Below are positions 11,594 through 25,327 of a stretch of 64,000 bases of DNA, piece after piece. Position 1 is the first letter of the stretch. The number at the start of each line of letters is the position of its first letter. The notes under the pieces were generated by a model. The model searched no databases and was not told where the DNA came from. It saw only the letters and a list, made by a program, of their open reading frames with translations. The translations under genes were made by a program, and so were the position numbers. Source of the stretch: Pithys albifrons albifrons (Eukaryota; Chordata; Aves; Passeriformes; Thamnophilidae); assembly GCF_047495875.1 (NCBI RefSeq), contig NC_092459.1, positions 18,957,795 to 19,021,794 on the forward strand, written 5' to 3'.

Positions 11594-14488
11594 GTAAGAG
11601 GAAGATTTTCTTAAGATTTGTAATGAAAAGAGCATCACAGTATATGCCATAATCATAATAAAAAAATTACAAGGACAGTAGGTATATCTCAAAAAATTTC
11701 TGTATGGCTCACCTACTATAGATATCCCATGAAAGTGAGAAATCTCTAGCTCTTGTCTTTGTTTATAGAGCACAGATTAAAAACTATAAAACTGGTGTGA
11801 TATAAATTAGTTTCAGGTCAGTGATTGTGTTTTAGTCTTTGGAGTTCACACTGAACACCTTGATAAAATCCATATATCACACTAAAAGAATGGAGCAGTT
11901 CTCCCAGGAGGTCTAAGGGCTAGAAAAAGTGTTTCAAATACATTTGTGAATGAGTGGTTTTAAAAGCAGGCTGTGTGGAATCCTATTTTTGTGTTCTTTT
12001 ATTCCTTTTCTCCATGGTTTTACAAGTAACAGAAAAAGGGATTTACTGCTGTACCCAATTGCTTTGTTGTGGTGATAATCACTCACATATTTGCTTTTAG
12101 TGTTTGGGTCACCCAAGATCATATTGAACTAGCTCTCTTTTGAGACCACACTATAGCAACATGTTTGTTAAAAGTTACATGGGTACCTCAGGGAGATGGC
12201 CCTCAGACTGCTTTTGGTGGTGTTCTGCACACTTGTTTTCTCTAGCAGCAACCAAGAAGCTTCCACTTTCTCCTACATTTAAATTTGTATGCCTTCTGCT
12301 TGATGACATTTGCCATCCCCAAGTCATTCTAATGTAGCTATTTATCATGCTGCTCAATGATATGGATTGTAAAGTCACATGGGTTTAAAAAATACCTTCC
12401 AAAATACTATTTTTAGACATTTACATCATCTACATGGCCCAGGTCCAGCATAGTCTCATCACAGGTGACAGTAGCACATCAATTTGCAGAGAGAACTGTA
12501 GTGGGAGCAGAGCAGAAAGAAGGGGGTAGTGGTGAGGATGACTTCTTCAGCTGACTTGGTCACTGGAAAAAATGTAGTTTACAAGTATTCTTCAATTTTT
12601 ACTAAGTGCAGCCTGCAAAGCCCACATTGTTCTGCATATGTTCTATTGCTTTTTGAGAAACTTGTCTTTCTCCAGAAATTAACCAATTCTCACATTAACA
12701 TGGGGAAATCTCTATTCCAGATTTATGTATTTGGAAATTTTCAGTTCCTCTGGGCTCTGCAGAAACTGACACACAGAGAATAGCAACAACCACTACACTT
12801 CTGTGCAGAGCTCTCTCCCCTCGGAGCTATGGGCATCCAGTAGAAATGAGTCACACTTGAAGAGCCAGATCTTTTCAAGTGCATACACATCCAGGATCAA
12901 TGTTCTCTACTGAAACAGGGAAAGTTTCTCATTGCAGAGGAAGTAAAATAAATTGCAGCCCTCCTGGCATTACCATGCAAATTTATTCCAATCTAGACTG
13001 ACAGCTGTGGTATTTTATCATATCCAAGCACATTCTCATGTATGTAAAACAGACTGCACTTCCCTGAAAATTTTTGATCTAACTCAACAAGCCAGAACTG
13101 GAAATGCATCATATGCAGACTTTCCCTTGTGTCTGTGTTCTAAAACCACATGAACAACAGTTCTGACATTACAGAGAAGGTTAGGTGTGGCTAGCTTTTC
13201 CTGTACCATTGCATACTATTACACTAATAATTCTGGTTCCTTTACACCTCTGCTGGGTTTTGTGCTTTCCTTTTCTATCACATTTCATTGTTTCTTCTTC
13301 CCCCTCCTCTCTACATCTCCTTTGTGTTTGTAAAAGCCATCAGTTTTTACTTTTCACCTGCCTTCTCCTTACTCCCAGTTTATATTGGCATTCTCAAGTG
13401 AATATGAAACACTGAATTCACTAACTTGGTTATCACTGAGCTTTAGAACAAGCCCAGTCAAGCTTAGGGAGCAGAAAAGCACATTTTTTGCAGAGTAATT
13501 TTTTTATGCTTTTTATGGATTGGGATGACTACAGAAAGAAATTTTCATTCAGCAATCAAGAAGATTCATCCACTGGCAGGTTCATCCAACTTAAAATCTA
13601 GGAGATGTGAGTTTGAATTTTTGCTGCACTGAAACTTTGTGGTCTTTGTTTTTAAGCCCCTGTAAAAGCTACATAGTACCCTGTGCCTATTCATAAGGAT
13701 CTTATAATGGAATTTTGTTAAATCTCAAGTGCTCAGTTCCTACCATAAGTAATCTATACTTCTGTCCAAAGCAATAATTCAAGGAATTCTATAAAAGGAA
13801 TATTCTTATTACGAAATATTAAAATAAAATATATGTTCCATCTTATCAGAATATGCCATTCAGATCAGACTGAGCAAGTGGCTTATTCACTAGCCCAAGG
13901 TCAGCAAATACATTGAAGGGACCCCATTCTGTCAATGTCATAACTAAATGCTTGGCTTTGAAACTTCTGCTTTGAGGGATGCTATGCTGTCACACTGTAA
14001 TCATTAAAACCAGTGATACATTCCAGTATTAGCTGTGCCATGAACTTTCTCTCTGACCCAGGAAATGTAATTTGTTAATCACTGCACACTTCAATTGCTC
14101 TATCTGCAAATCTGAAGAGGCGTATTTAACTTTTCTTGTGGCAGTGCAAGAAGCATCACTGAATAATGATTGGATAAAAATACTCATTAGGTTCAGAAAC
14201 TGAGAAAGTAGAGAAACATATCAGGATCCCTAGCCAAGAGAGTTTGTGCCTGACTCTAGAGTAGATGGCAATGAGAATTCAAGGGATTATAAAGTTGATT
14301 ATGCAGCAGCAGATTTCCCTAAGGTACACAAGTGAATAGATTAGCATAAAACCCCAAGGCCCTTCACAGGGTCTCTGTGTTTAAAGTATTACAGCACATG
14401 ATATTAAAAGACATTTCTCCTGACTCATGTCAGCTATGTATTTTTAATTCTTTTTAAAATAAAGCTGTGGAATTATAGTTCTTCAGTG

Positions 14489-14516
14489 TTTTTATGTATG
14501 AAAACATACATAAAAA
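14489..14516. repeat. Perfect 12-bp AT-rich inverted repeat with 4-base loop
   Basis: TTTTTATGTATG, then loop AAAA, then CATACATAAAAA. The arms match exactly over 12 bp. The surrounding 100 bp or so (to about 14600) is strongly AT-rich with several TATATA runs. It could form a cruciform or an RNA hairpin, but AT-rich palindromes arise easily by chance in such sequence. Confidence 0.8.
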
Positions 14517-17500
14517 TAATTAAACATACCACAGAATGAGAAAAATTAATTTTATATGTTTATATATTGATATTATCAATTTATAATATGTATATATACA
14601 CTTTTTTCTACTACCTATGTATATGAGGTTGCACAGTAGCCAACTCACTTTTCTATGTACTAGTTTTCTTATTATTATTTATTTTCAATACCTGTATAAA
14701 ATATTGCTACTTCTGTTTTCCAGTGGAAAGTTTTTATATACAGTCACAAACTGGAAAACCATGCAGTGTCTTAGGCTTGTGCTTGAGAGTTTGTTTTCTG
14801 TCTTATGTTTCTGGTCTTCCATTTTGATTTCCACCTTAATTACTGAGCTGCTTTTTCCTTCAAACTGAAACTCTGAAGAGTGAATAAAGGAATTTTCTCT
14901 CTAAGAAGGTAGCTGCTAGCAAATTCATGAATTCCTGGAAACAGGACCTGAGTAAAGAGGTTCTGAAGGTGTCTGTATGTTATATGCTTCAGTCACATCC
15001 TAGGGTTGAAAGCACATATTTCTTTAAACTGGTACATCTCCAAGCTTAATCTCTGGCTTCTCTTTTAGGGTTTCACATTCCCTTCTCCTTTACCTACAGT
15101 CTTTGCAGCTGGGGGATTGCCTTCAAGTGGGAGTGTCCTGCTGGAAGTCAGAGGTGATTCAGGGAACATGCAGCATGAGTGGTCATCTAATCCTAAAGTG
15201 AATAGTTCAGGAGAACTAAATTAGTTGAAATAAAGCTGTATAAAATAATGATGATTTTTTGCATTTAAAACTCAGATCATATTTGCACCACTCCTGCTAC
15301 AGTGCAGGAGGTGGGAACAACAAAGAGAAGGGACAGGGAAAGAGTGGGAAGACTATTGTTTGGGGGTGTAATGTCAACCAGATGGTCAACTAGCACCTCA
15401 AGAGCAGAGAGCAACCATTTGTAGCTGTGCATTAACAGTATTTATCAGATCATGTCTTATAAATGAACGTTTTTATGCACGGGCCTTTAATTTCTATTTT
15501 GAATGCAGACAAATTGAGCTACAAATGCATTTCTGGGCACCAAACACTTCTGTCATCTCACTGAGCAACCAGAATAGCCCTGAGTAGATCATGAGTGTAG
15601 TAAAGCACATTTTTGTATAGTTTTGGCTATAGTTGCTGCTACTGTTTTACATGTCATTTTAATTTTAATGTAAAATATTTTAAGAAAAAGATAAATGAGC
15701 TGTGAGATCTCTTCTGTCTTCATCAGCTGTTTTGGCTAATTAGGTTCCACACATGTACAGTGCAATGACTTTGATTAATACCACTCTGATATGAGCACTT
15801 GCAAGGAGCAAAGATTTTTAAGAGAAAAAAATGGATATTAACTAGATAGCTGTGTTAAAATGATGAATACAAAAGTGTCGCTTACAGTTTCCAGAACTAA
15901 AATAACTTTAAATGCTAGTTAAAGAAAAGTAATTCCTACAATAAAGCCAAAGATAGGCAAGAGTATAACACTCACCATCACTGTAGTTCTGGAGCACAGT
16001 GCTGTGTGTCACTGATTAATATTCCTTCCTCACCCATTCAACAGCCTGCAAAGCAGCAAGCAATCGAAGTAAACATACCACAAGGTACAGTGAATGAGTC
16101 AGCACCAAAAAAAGAAATAGCATGTTCTAAAAATGGCTTCAGCCCACTCCTGTCTTCCTAGTGCATTTAAGTACTAGCGTCATCCATTACAGCAGCGGCA
16201 CTGCTAAGCATGTGGGTAATAATGTCAGCTGTGTACTCTACAGAATGAAAGAAAAGCAGGTTGATATCATTAAAAAAGAAAAAGAAAAAAGCAACAGTTT
16301 CAACCAGGCTCTTTTTTGGTTTAAGCTATGCCGACATGGTGAAAAGCTTTGAGGACAAGCTAATGGATATATAGGCCTTGAGCCCTCAGTTGCATTTTTC
16401 CAGGAACTCTCCTGGGGACAGGACAGATTCCCACAAATGAGACCACTGCCCTTGTGAGGCATGCTACTGCTTTGCACTCTCCCTCTGGTTTGCAAGGATG
16501 GATGGATTTGAACTCAATGCACTTTTCTCAGCAGTTCATCTTTGTGAAACTAGGTTGCATCGGTTTTCTTGACATAAACCCCATATATGAGGTACAGAAA
16601 CTGCATCCACTACTCTACCAATGAGTGCACAGCATGGAGTTAGACAGAGCTAGCAGATTTTTGATACTCACGTCCAAATGACTATCACCCATGCTGCCTC
16701 TCACAATGATTTATGACCAGCTACCACTCAAGAATTAACTGGGCTGTTTCCACAGCAGGAAAAGCTCGTATAGACAGTAGGATAGCAGAGTAGTCTGCAT
16801 CCTAAATCAGCATGCACACATACTGCACCATTTTGTTTTCTACAGCCCATTACAGCACCACAAGGATGTCTCTGCTACCCTTACACCCTCCCAGTCAGGA
16901 GCAGAGATGTGTAAGGGAGACATGTAAAGCCCAGACAATAAGGGAAATGATGGGAAAGTTAATGCCCCACAATCCATTCAGTGTTAATGTCAGCCTGAAA
17001 CATGTTGTGGAACATTAAATAAAAAGGAGTAATAAAACTGACACTTCTCTGTATTTACAGAATGCTGATGGTTTTGTGTGTTACAAATCCCAGAATACTT
17101 CTTAAATACTCTTCCATGGGAAACCAAAAAAGGAAAATAATTTAAAAATAATTAAATACATTCAATCAATAATAGTGTAAAGCTCTGACCAACCAGCTGT
17201 CTCAAATTACTGGTATCTTGAATTATGTTAATCAGTAATACAACCATGCACTGCTTCTAATGCCAATGTATTAGGATTCTCATATTGGGTAAAATGAATT
17301 GCTGAAGCTTTTTTCCAAATAAGAGTAGAAAGATTTCAGAGGTAGTATTTTCTAAAAGCTGCCAAAACAAGTCCCTATTACTGTGGAAATGTCAAAGCTA
17401 GGAGTAAAAAGGGAGGCCGTGATCCCACTGCCCTTTAATCAGGGAGAATTGTCCTCCTTTATAATGTTAGTAGTGTGTTGGCAAATTGTTTTTCAATGTT

Positions 17501-20500
17501 CACTTCACTGAAGCTGAAGGGTGACCTTTGCAGTTGTTACTCAAAGGTGTCATTGGTTCTGAAGAATTTTCAGCCAGGAGTAACTTATTATTTTATACAC
17601 TCAGGCCAGTTGCATCTGTCAAACATGACTGCCAGGAATGCGCACTCAGGGCTGTAATGACTGCACACTCTCCTAGGCAAGCCTGGGGCAGACCCAGCTC
17701 CTCTCCTGAGCAGTCCATGCCATTTTTCCTTGTCAAGAGGTGACTGTAAAAAAGTGCTGAATTATTCACAAATATTGCATTGGTTCGGGTTTATTTTCCC
17801 TCTGGTTTTGGCCACCTTAGAGTGTTGTGCTTAAAGGTTGCTTTTTAAATTGGACTCGTAGATGTATTTAAATGCTTGTCAATATGGACAAGCTCCTGGT
17901 ACTTCTGGTGGGGAAACATCTTTTGAAAAGTGTGCAGGTAGTCAAGTGTCACATAGTAGCTAGACAGAAAAAAAATACTCATTTTGCTCTGGAGCTACTT
18001 AATTGCAGTCCTCTGGAGCTAACTGTTTGAAACTGTCAATCATTAGTTAAAATCAGAAAAATGGATGAAAGACAAAGATATATTATACAGCCTTTAAAAT
18101 TATCTTTTCAAGACATGCACTTTTTTTTCAGTAATAGACCTATAACGAATAGAAAAAAAAAAAGAAAAAATATTAGAAGATATCATTTTCTTCTCAGATT
18201 AAATAATACACTGTTTACAGGCCACTTTCTGGGTCAGCCTTTTAGGTTCTTCCTCCTCTAGACTTATATCTCTGCAACGCTGGAGTCCTTCCACATCCTT
18301 AGTCTCTGTGTTTTTAGAGGTGCTGTGTAAGTATGCTGGGAACACCTCTCCTTTTCTTCCTTTAATGGCATTTTTGTCTCTTACTTTATACTTCTGTGAC
18401 CTTAAATGATCTATGGGTTCTTGCCCCACTAAGGAAAACTTGTAGTCAGCTTCAGTGGCTGAAGCTGCTTCCTGGGCCTCATCTGCTGGCTGTTAGTCAG
18501 GCAGCCCAGTTGGAAGGTATATTCCTGGTTCCCCTTTATCTGTAGTGAGAGACAAGCTGCAATCCAGATTAGGTCTTTAGCCTTGGTTTTATCAGAATTT
18601 GCAATTAATTCATAGAGAAAGATTTAAAGGAAAATGCAGTTATGACCTGGCCGCAAAAGGCAAAGACATAGGAAAACAAACTCTGGGTGCAGGACTGTGG
18701 CAAACTAATTGGCAGAAAAGCTAGATTTTGTGACAAGAATACAAAGTTCCAAGTTGACGTTTCTGTGGACTTCCATTACTAAAATAATTGCTACCTTGTG
18801 CTATCAAACTGCATAGTTAAAGGATAATTTCCTTGGTACTGCCTCTTGATCCTCAATACTGTTATGTGGCTCAGCCTCTCTCAGGCATTTTTCATCCAAG
18901 CTAGCCAGTACGTTCCTAAACTTCCTGAGTACTGTTAGTTCAGGAATTAGCACAGGCCAGAGAATGTTCGTGGTGGCCATGCTGTTTTGGAGGCAAAGGT
19001 TGCTCCACAGCATGTGTGTGGAGTGCTGCAGGGCAGCTGAACTCCAGGCAAGACAGTGGGTCTTCATTTACTAATATATGCACAGCCCAGGAGTAGGCAT
19101 CACACTGTTTTGCATCCTCCTTCCCTGCTGCTCATGTAGCAGCACAGTGAGTTGGAGCAACTCACCAGTTCAGCTGAACATTTACCTTTACTTATCTCTA
19201 TTACTGTTGTTAGGGTAATTTTCCAGGAAGCACTCTAAATCACTTGACCATTACCAGCATTGCTTGAAAATCTGAATATTGCTTTAGGAAAACCTGCTCC
19301 ACTGAAGTTGATGGTAGTATAATTTTAAAGTGGCTTAAGCTGACTGCAAAGTGGCATCCAGGGTCACTAACCAAAGGAAATATGCAGCTAACTGGAATCC
19401 AGGTTTCTTGTTTGAAATCCTACTGGTTTTGTGTCTTAGACTGAGAGATTATAAACAGGTTCTTATTTAAGTACACACCAAGCCTCACCTCATATCAAAA
19501 TTCTGGCATAAGATCTCAGTGACCTCCAGGCTTAAAAAGGGTAAATCACTTCCAGTGTGGACAAGCCCATGACCTCCATCTGACTGCACCTTGTTCCACC
19601 ATGTCAAAACAGCAGAGTCCAGAGGGTCCCAGGGAGACTCAATAACACAGCAGCAGATTTGCAGGTGGCTGAACTGCAAGGTCTGTGCTGTCAATATGAG
19701 CACAGATGGTGATGAGGTGGGAATTTGTCCCACTTTCATCCAAACAGTATAAACAAAGGCACAGAGTCCTCACAACACTAGTTACGGTGTCTAACCATCC
19801 TCAAATTCACATAATTTCTGGAGAACCCATTAGGAAACATAGTGCTGGTTCTTTTCTTCTTGTTTTGTGGTTTGTTTTTTTTTTTTAATTCATCCCTGTT
19901 GAAATACAAGTTATAAAGCATTATTTAAGTGTAAAGAACGCTGTTCGGTAAAAAATATAGAAGTGGTGACTAAGTAACCCTGATTACACTAAACAGAAAT
20001 CTTCTTTCCATCAAGGACCTCTTAGTGCAGCTTTGGTTGGAACTACACATGAGAAACTAAAATCAGGCAGTAAGTGATCCTGGTAAATGATTTGCCTATT
20101 TAAACATCTCCCAGCTGTTATAGTATGTTTTTGTTCTATGATCTGCATGGGTGTCCAGTCCATTACCAGCTCCCAAATTCCTGAAGTCAAGTTGTCTTCT
20201 ATCCATTGTAAAGATGCATTTTTTGGGACCTGTGCAATTTCCTTCCTCCTCCTGTAATACTACGGCTGTTTGTAGCAAAGCCTGGAGAGAATGGCTGGCA
20301 AGATAAAGATGACTCTTGTTTTCTCAGATTAGATCCTGCCTTGACTGTCAGTGTCAAGAGACTTTTGGGAACACTGCAAGAACTTGTTTTGTTTCTGAGC
20401 TGCCAAGGAGTTCAAAGAGTAGAAGGTGGCATGTGAAAATTAAAGCTAATTATGAAGATTGACATTTTTAATGGTGAGGAGGAGTCCCTGGCTTGTTTTG

Positions 20501-20561
20501 CAGAGATTTTTGGATGGCTTCATTGTATAATTCATGCTCTTTGAACAATGAATTGGCATAT

Positions 20562-20653
20562 TAAAAAAACAAAACAAAAACAAAAGCAAAAACAAAAAAA
20601 AACCCACAAAAAACCTAAACAACAACAACAACAAAAACAAAAATAAAAACAGA
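20562..20653 (+). repeat. A-rich low-complexity tract (AAAAC/AAC type)
   Basis: About 90 bases of A with scattered C, including a short (AAC)n run near the middle. It has the form of an expanded poly-A or AAAAC microsatellite. The frames it creates on the opposite strand (Phe/Leu/Cys-rich) are artefacts. No retroposon body that it could be the tail of is recognised upstream. Confidence 0.85.
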
Positions 20654-21784
20654 AGAAACAAGTCAAAAGTGTGCACTGAGAATGGTGGTGAGTTGTAGAC
20701 ACAGGGTTAGCTACCAAGGAAACAAACTTCTCTTTTCAGATACTACATTCTTCTCTCCTGCAAAAAGCCAGACCGACAGAGTCTAGAGTCCACAGACAGG
20801 AAACAGAGAGATGTCTTAGCATCACTAACTTCAGAAGAAAATTGTTATAAATTGTTCCTTCTTCAGCAAAATTTTTGAAAACACAGGAGGTCCAGCTCCC
20901 ACCTCTCACTGTAATATCAAGGAAACTTTCTGCCATTACAAAAAATCATCTTTGTCTGCTTTCCAAGATTGTAATTTACTTTCATCTACTGCAGCTGTGC
21001 ACAAAGGTCATTTTTCTGAGGCTGTTTGAAGAAGATATGAATTAACAGAAAACCTTGTACCTGTATTTCATATTGTGTCCTTTTCTTTTTTTTTTCTTTC
21101 AAGTCATCTCCTTGACCAGGCTGAGAAAGCATAAAATTACAAAACTTATGTATCTCCTAGATATTGTTTCATACCTTACCCTTCTTTACATCATTTACAT
21201 CATCTAATTTCATGCACAGACAGCTCCTGCTTCTAGTAAAATGTGAGATTTATATTACTAAACTAAGCTTTAAGTCATAATTAATTTTTCATTGCATGTT
21301 ACATCTGCATGCTAATGAAATTTCACAAGACTCCTATGGGGTAGGTAATCCTCACTTTAACCTTTGGGAATGAGAAATATGAAGAAGTGATAGACATCTC
21401 CCTCAACTGAAGCCATATATTTAGAAGTGTTTAATTTTAGATAGTAAAGTGATATGCCAGGTTTTAAGCAGGCTGGCAGTTTAGAGGTGGAACACCTTTA
21501 AAATTCTGGGAGCTGGGAACAAATGCCTTAGAAGTGAGTGGAACCACAGGAGCAGATCAGTCTTGAAATGTCAGTGGCTGTTCCCAGTTTGACTACTTTA
21601 GCTCAATCTTAAACTGAAATGAAATAAAATTTTTAAAAAATCAAATTAAAAGTGACCAAAGTCCCAGAGAACTAATATTGCATTGTTTCTCCCAGTTTTG
21701 TCATCAGTGTGGCATAGATACAAGGTTGCATATTCACACTGCTAGAACTAGTTCTAGGGAGCCTAGATTACATATCTGATGAGG

Positions 21785-21885
21785 TATAAGGAAGAACTGT
21801 GTAGTCAAACATTGGAACATGTTGCTTAGAGAGGTTGCAGAGACTCCATCTTTGGAAATATTCAAAACCCAGTTGGACACATTCA
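21785..21885 (+). mobile_element. Older sense CR1 fragment, left part (interrupted)
   Basis: CR1 3' region text in the sense direction: a motif like cattggaacatgttgcttagagaggttgcagagactccatc and then a gtggacacatt-like segment. It stops abruptly where the antisense CR1 at 21886 begins, and its continuation is at 22311. The two parts join into one CR1 3' end. Confidence 0.75.
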
Positions 21886-22310
21886 TATTATCATAGAATA
21901 TCCTGAGCTGGAAGGGATCTACAAGGATCATCAAAGGCCATCTCCTGACCCTGCACAGGACAGCCCCAAGAACTCCACCATGTGCCTGAGAGAGTGATCC
22001 AAATGTTTCTTGAACACTGACTTGGTGCCACGACTACTTTCCTAGGGAACCTGTTCCAGTGCTGAACCACCCAGAAAAACCTTTTCCTAATATCCAACAT
22101 AAATCTCCCCTGACACAGCTTCATGCTGTTCCCTCGGGTCCTGTCAAAGGTCACCAGAGAGATTGGTATCTGCCCCTTCTGCTTCATGAGGAAGCTGTAG
22201 ACTGCTGTCACGTCTCCCCTCAGTCTCTTCTTCTCCAGGCTGAACAGAGCAAGTGCCCTCAGCCGCTCCTCATATGCCTTCCCCTCAAGGCCCTTCACTA
22301 TCTCTGTAAG
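21886..22310 (-). mobile_element. Antisense CR1 3' end nested in a sense CR1
   Basis: Starts with the reversed CR1 terminus (atcatagaatatcctgagctgg) and continues through well-preserved reversed 3'-region text, including tcttcttctccaggctgaac and ccttcactatctctgtaag. It is about 425 bp and 5'-truncated. It lies between the two halves of a sense CR1 fragment, so it inserted later. The open frame of 189 codons across it on the minus strand runs through LINE non-coding sequence and is not a gene. Confidence 0.85.
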
Positions 22311-22410
22311 GACTCCTGGGCAACGTGCTTTACCTGGCCATGCTTTGAGCAGAAGGCTGGATTTAGAGAACTCCAGAGTTCCTTCCAACCTCAGTGATTC
22401 CATGACTTCT
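22311..22410 (+). mobile_element. Older sense CR1 fragment, right part
   Basis: Continuation of the fragment at 21785-21885: a gactcctgggcaacgtgc-like segment, then gctttgagcagaaggctgga and ttccaacctcagtgattcc, which is the sense CR1 3' terminus. Together the halves give an element broken by the antisense copy. Confidence 0.75.
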
Positions 22411-22597
22411 GTTTTGTTCTGGAGGTTTGGTGAATCCATCTCTGTTTTCCCTGACAACATGCTGTTGCTTACAGACAGAATCTGTGCTTTGTGAGAATTA
22501 GGAGATTGACTTACTGCTGAAGTCTAGTCAAAGGTCCAAAATCCTTCTGACAGGCCAGGTCTGAGCACAATCAATACACCCAACAGGAAGAAGAGAA

Positions 22598-22800
22598 ACA
22601 TAGAATCATTTGGGTTGGAAATGACCTTTAAGGTCCTTGAGTCTAACAGTTAACCCAGCACTACCAAATCCACCACTAAACCATGTCTCTGAGCACCACA
22701 TCTACACATGTTGTGCAGATAAATACATCCAGGGATCCCTAAATAACTCCAGGGATGGTGACTCAAGCACTTCCCTAGGCAGCTTGTTCCAGTTTAATCA
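22598..22800 (-). mobile_element. CR1 LINE 3' tail fragment, antisense
   Basis: Begins with catagaatcatttgggttgg, the reversed CR1 end, and continues through aaatgacctttaaggtcc and a tccagggatggtgactc segment to a gcagcttgttccagt end. About 200 bp, 5'-truncated and moderately diverged. It sits 190 bp from the nested pair, so CR1 debris clusters here. Confidence 0.85.
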
Positions 22801-25263
22801 AATTAAAACACAGTGTGAAATATATTATGTAATAAAAGAAGACAAAGAGAACTTCTCTAATACAAATATGTACTGTTTCTATAAAAAGGAGATATAAGTC
22901 GGATATAGAATAAAATTTAAAAATCATCACTTTCATGGTCATTAACAGGTCATGTGACACTTTAGGTATTTAGCCAAAATTAGTAGTAAGGGGTATTTTA
23001 AGACATGAACTTCTAACAAAGAACAGGAATAGTGACATTTCTTCTGAAAAAAAGGAAATTTGTTTTTATAGTAACATAGTTTCTAGAATACCCACTGAGA
23101 GATGACAGTTCACTTTCTTCCTTAACTTGTACAAGGTCAAACCCCATCTTCTCGATTCCCCAGATTGCATTCTGAGCAGCAGGATATATGCCAGTCTGGA
23201 GCAAAGGGACTTCTTTCTTTGTTATGATGCTCCAGGAGTTTTACATAAACACCCTTTTACATAAAACTCAGGCGAGTGTTTGAGGGGCTGTAACTAAACT
23301 CCCTCCTTTGAAGTAAGTGCCTGGATCATGAAGCTGCATCATACCATTTTATGGGCATGAAGTCCCTCTCTTCTAACCAGTCCTCCCCAGGCAATCTGTG
23401 AGTGCCTCATGAAAAGGCCATGAGTGACTAAAGAGGAAGAGAGCATAACAGTTTTTTCATCAGCCCTCAGTCGTCTTCCTGAGCTCTCCAAACGTTATTG
23501 ATTAGAAGGTTAGCAATAAGGTCTCCCACTTCCACAGCTGTTTCATCATGGTAGGAAAGAATAAGGCTGTGAAAAAAAAAACAAACCTGAACTTTTTCTT
23601 CAGCAGATTATTTTAGGCTGTGAATGGGAAATAACAGAAGGACCTTTCTGCTGCCTGTAATCATGTACAATAAGCCTGAGAAAGGAGAAGCATTTGAGAT
23701 TTTTCTTCACACTTTACATTTTGATTGCTAACTAAAAAGACCTTTTGCATGCTTCTCTGAAGCAGCTAACTCTTCTTAATGTCTTTATGGGGAATTTAGA
23801 GTTCTACCTAAGTTTCTGAAGTCCACTCTCAGATCAGCTCCATAAAATGTAGTAAGTGTTAGGTATCAGATGCTTTAATAAAATTGGCCCTAGGTGACTA
23901 ATGTAAGATATCAGAATGAATCAGTATCAGAACAATTGAAAGATCTCAAATTTTCTGAGCCTGGTGCTTCTCACAGTAAGAGTCCATGAAATTTATGGAA
24001 GAGGCTCATCATTCTCTGTAATAGTTATAAGCATATCAGCAGCCAGACCTTGTCAACTGGTTGTTCTTGCAAACGGAAATTCATATGATAATATGCAGTC
24101 TAACTCCTCTGTGGATAGAAACTACATATACAAGGATTCATGTTAACATCTAGAACAGAAGGAAGGCCTTTTTAGGCATTATAAATATCAGCACTCATCA
24201 CTATACGCAAGTAGATAATTAGGGTAATTATTCCAAATTAGCAGCTGCAAGTCCTGCAGATGGGAATTTCAGGGACTGGCAGCTGTTGTAAGAAAGCATT
24301 TCTTCAAACTGCAAAGCCTTTCCATATTTTGAAAAATATATATTCAATGACCCTCATACATGATGTTAAACACTTTTGTTAGTATTTCAAAATGAAAATC
24401 TTTCCTGCACTAGTATAATGCTTCTGCTGTTCTTTAAAGCTATGTTGAGTCTGAGATGCTCTGGACTTGGAAAGATTTTTCCAAGTATTTAACCTTTCAG
24501 CTCAAGTAAATGAAGAGCCAGGCTAAAGTGGGACTCATATTGTGCTTCTTTCTCAGTCCATGAGGAAAAACAATGTCAAGTGCCCTTTTGTTGGCTTTTG
24601 AAGACAGCAAAAAGACCAGCTTTTCTCCAAAGCTCTGCATGAAAACTTCTGAGAGAAGACACTGTCAAACTTGCTCACCAGGTTCCAGAAGCATTTTCCC
24701 TGTTTTCATTGTATTGTGTTCCTTTGAGCAGCTTAAGGGAAAACAAACCAACCAACCATTTATTTTAATTATGAATAATTTTTATGTGACCTTAAACGTT
24801 TCTGTGATAGCCAACAAGTTGGTCTGATTAGAAAAGGATTGGTGCCTATGTCTGTACCATGAGCGTATCAGAAGCATGAATGGAGCAGAGCTTCTTGTTT
24901 TTAGCTTTGGTCTTTAGCTTTTATGAATTCATTTAACTTATGGATATGGAAAGTAAAAGAAATGTAATCAACAGAAACAGCAAAGCATACAACTGTACGA
25001 TTTGCCCTTATCACGGTGAAGAAGCTTAATTTTTTAGATACTGTAATATAAAAAATCAGTCCTTCCTATCTTTTAAAGTAAGATTTCAACTTCAATCAAC
25101 AAATAAGCTTGTGTTTACTCATTTAAATCCAGTCCTTATCTAATTATTTGAACATGGAATTTCAGACAAAACAGAGTTGAGAAAGTGATAATTTTCTGCA
25201 TTTGAGTAAGTAAAAGGTTATTGATCAATGTATTTTTAAACTTTCTATTTAATTATCTTTGAG

Positions 25264-25327
25264 CTAAAATGAAAGAAAGAAGTTTCAAGCTAAGACTAAA
25301 ATGAAAGAAAGAAGTTTCAAGCTAAGA
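25264..25327 (+). repeat. Perfect 32-bp tandem duplication
   Basis: Two adjacent 32-base units (25264-25295 and 25296-25327), each starting ctaaaatgaaagaaag and ending caagctaaga, are identical. The absence of mismatches suggests a recent slippage or end-joining event, or possibly a minisatellite of variable copy number. A two-copy assembly duplication is also possible. Confidence 0.95.

Noticed and set aside
20446..20717. Phe/Leu/Cys-rich minus-strand frames resembling membrane proteins (also 26567-26790)
   Set aside because: Translation of A-rich low-complexity tracts gives runs of Phe, Leu, Cys and Val; not genuine transmembrane proteins.
21891..22460. 189-codon minus-strand open frame
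   Set aside because: It runs through the antisense CR1 3' region and into the flanking sense CR1; no homology to a CR1 protein, so it is a by-product of repeat sequence.
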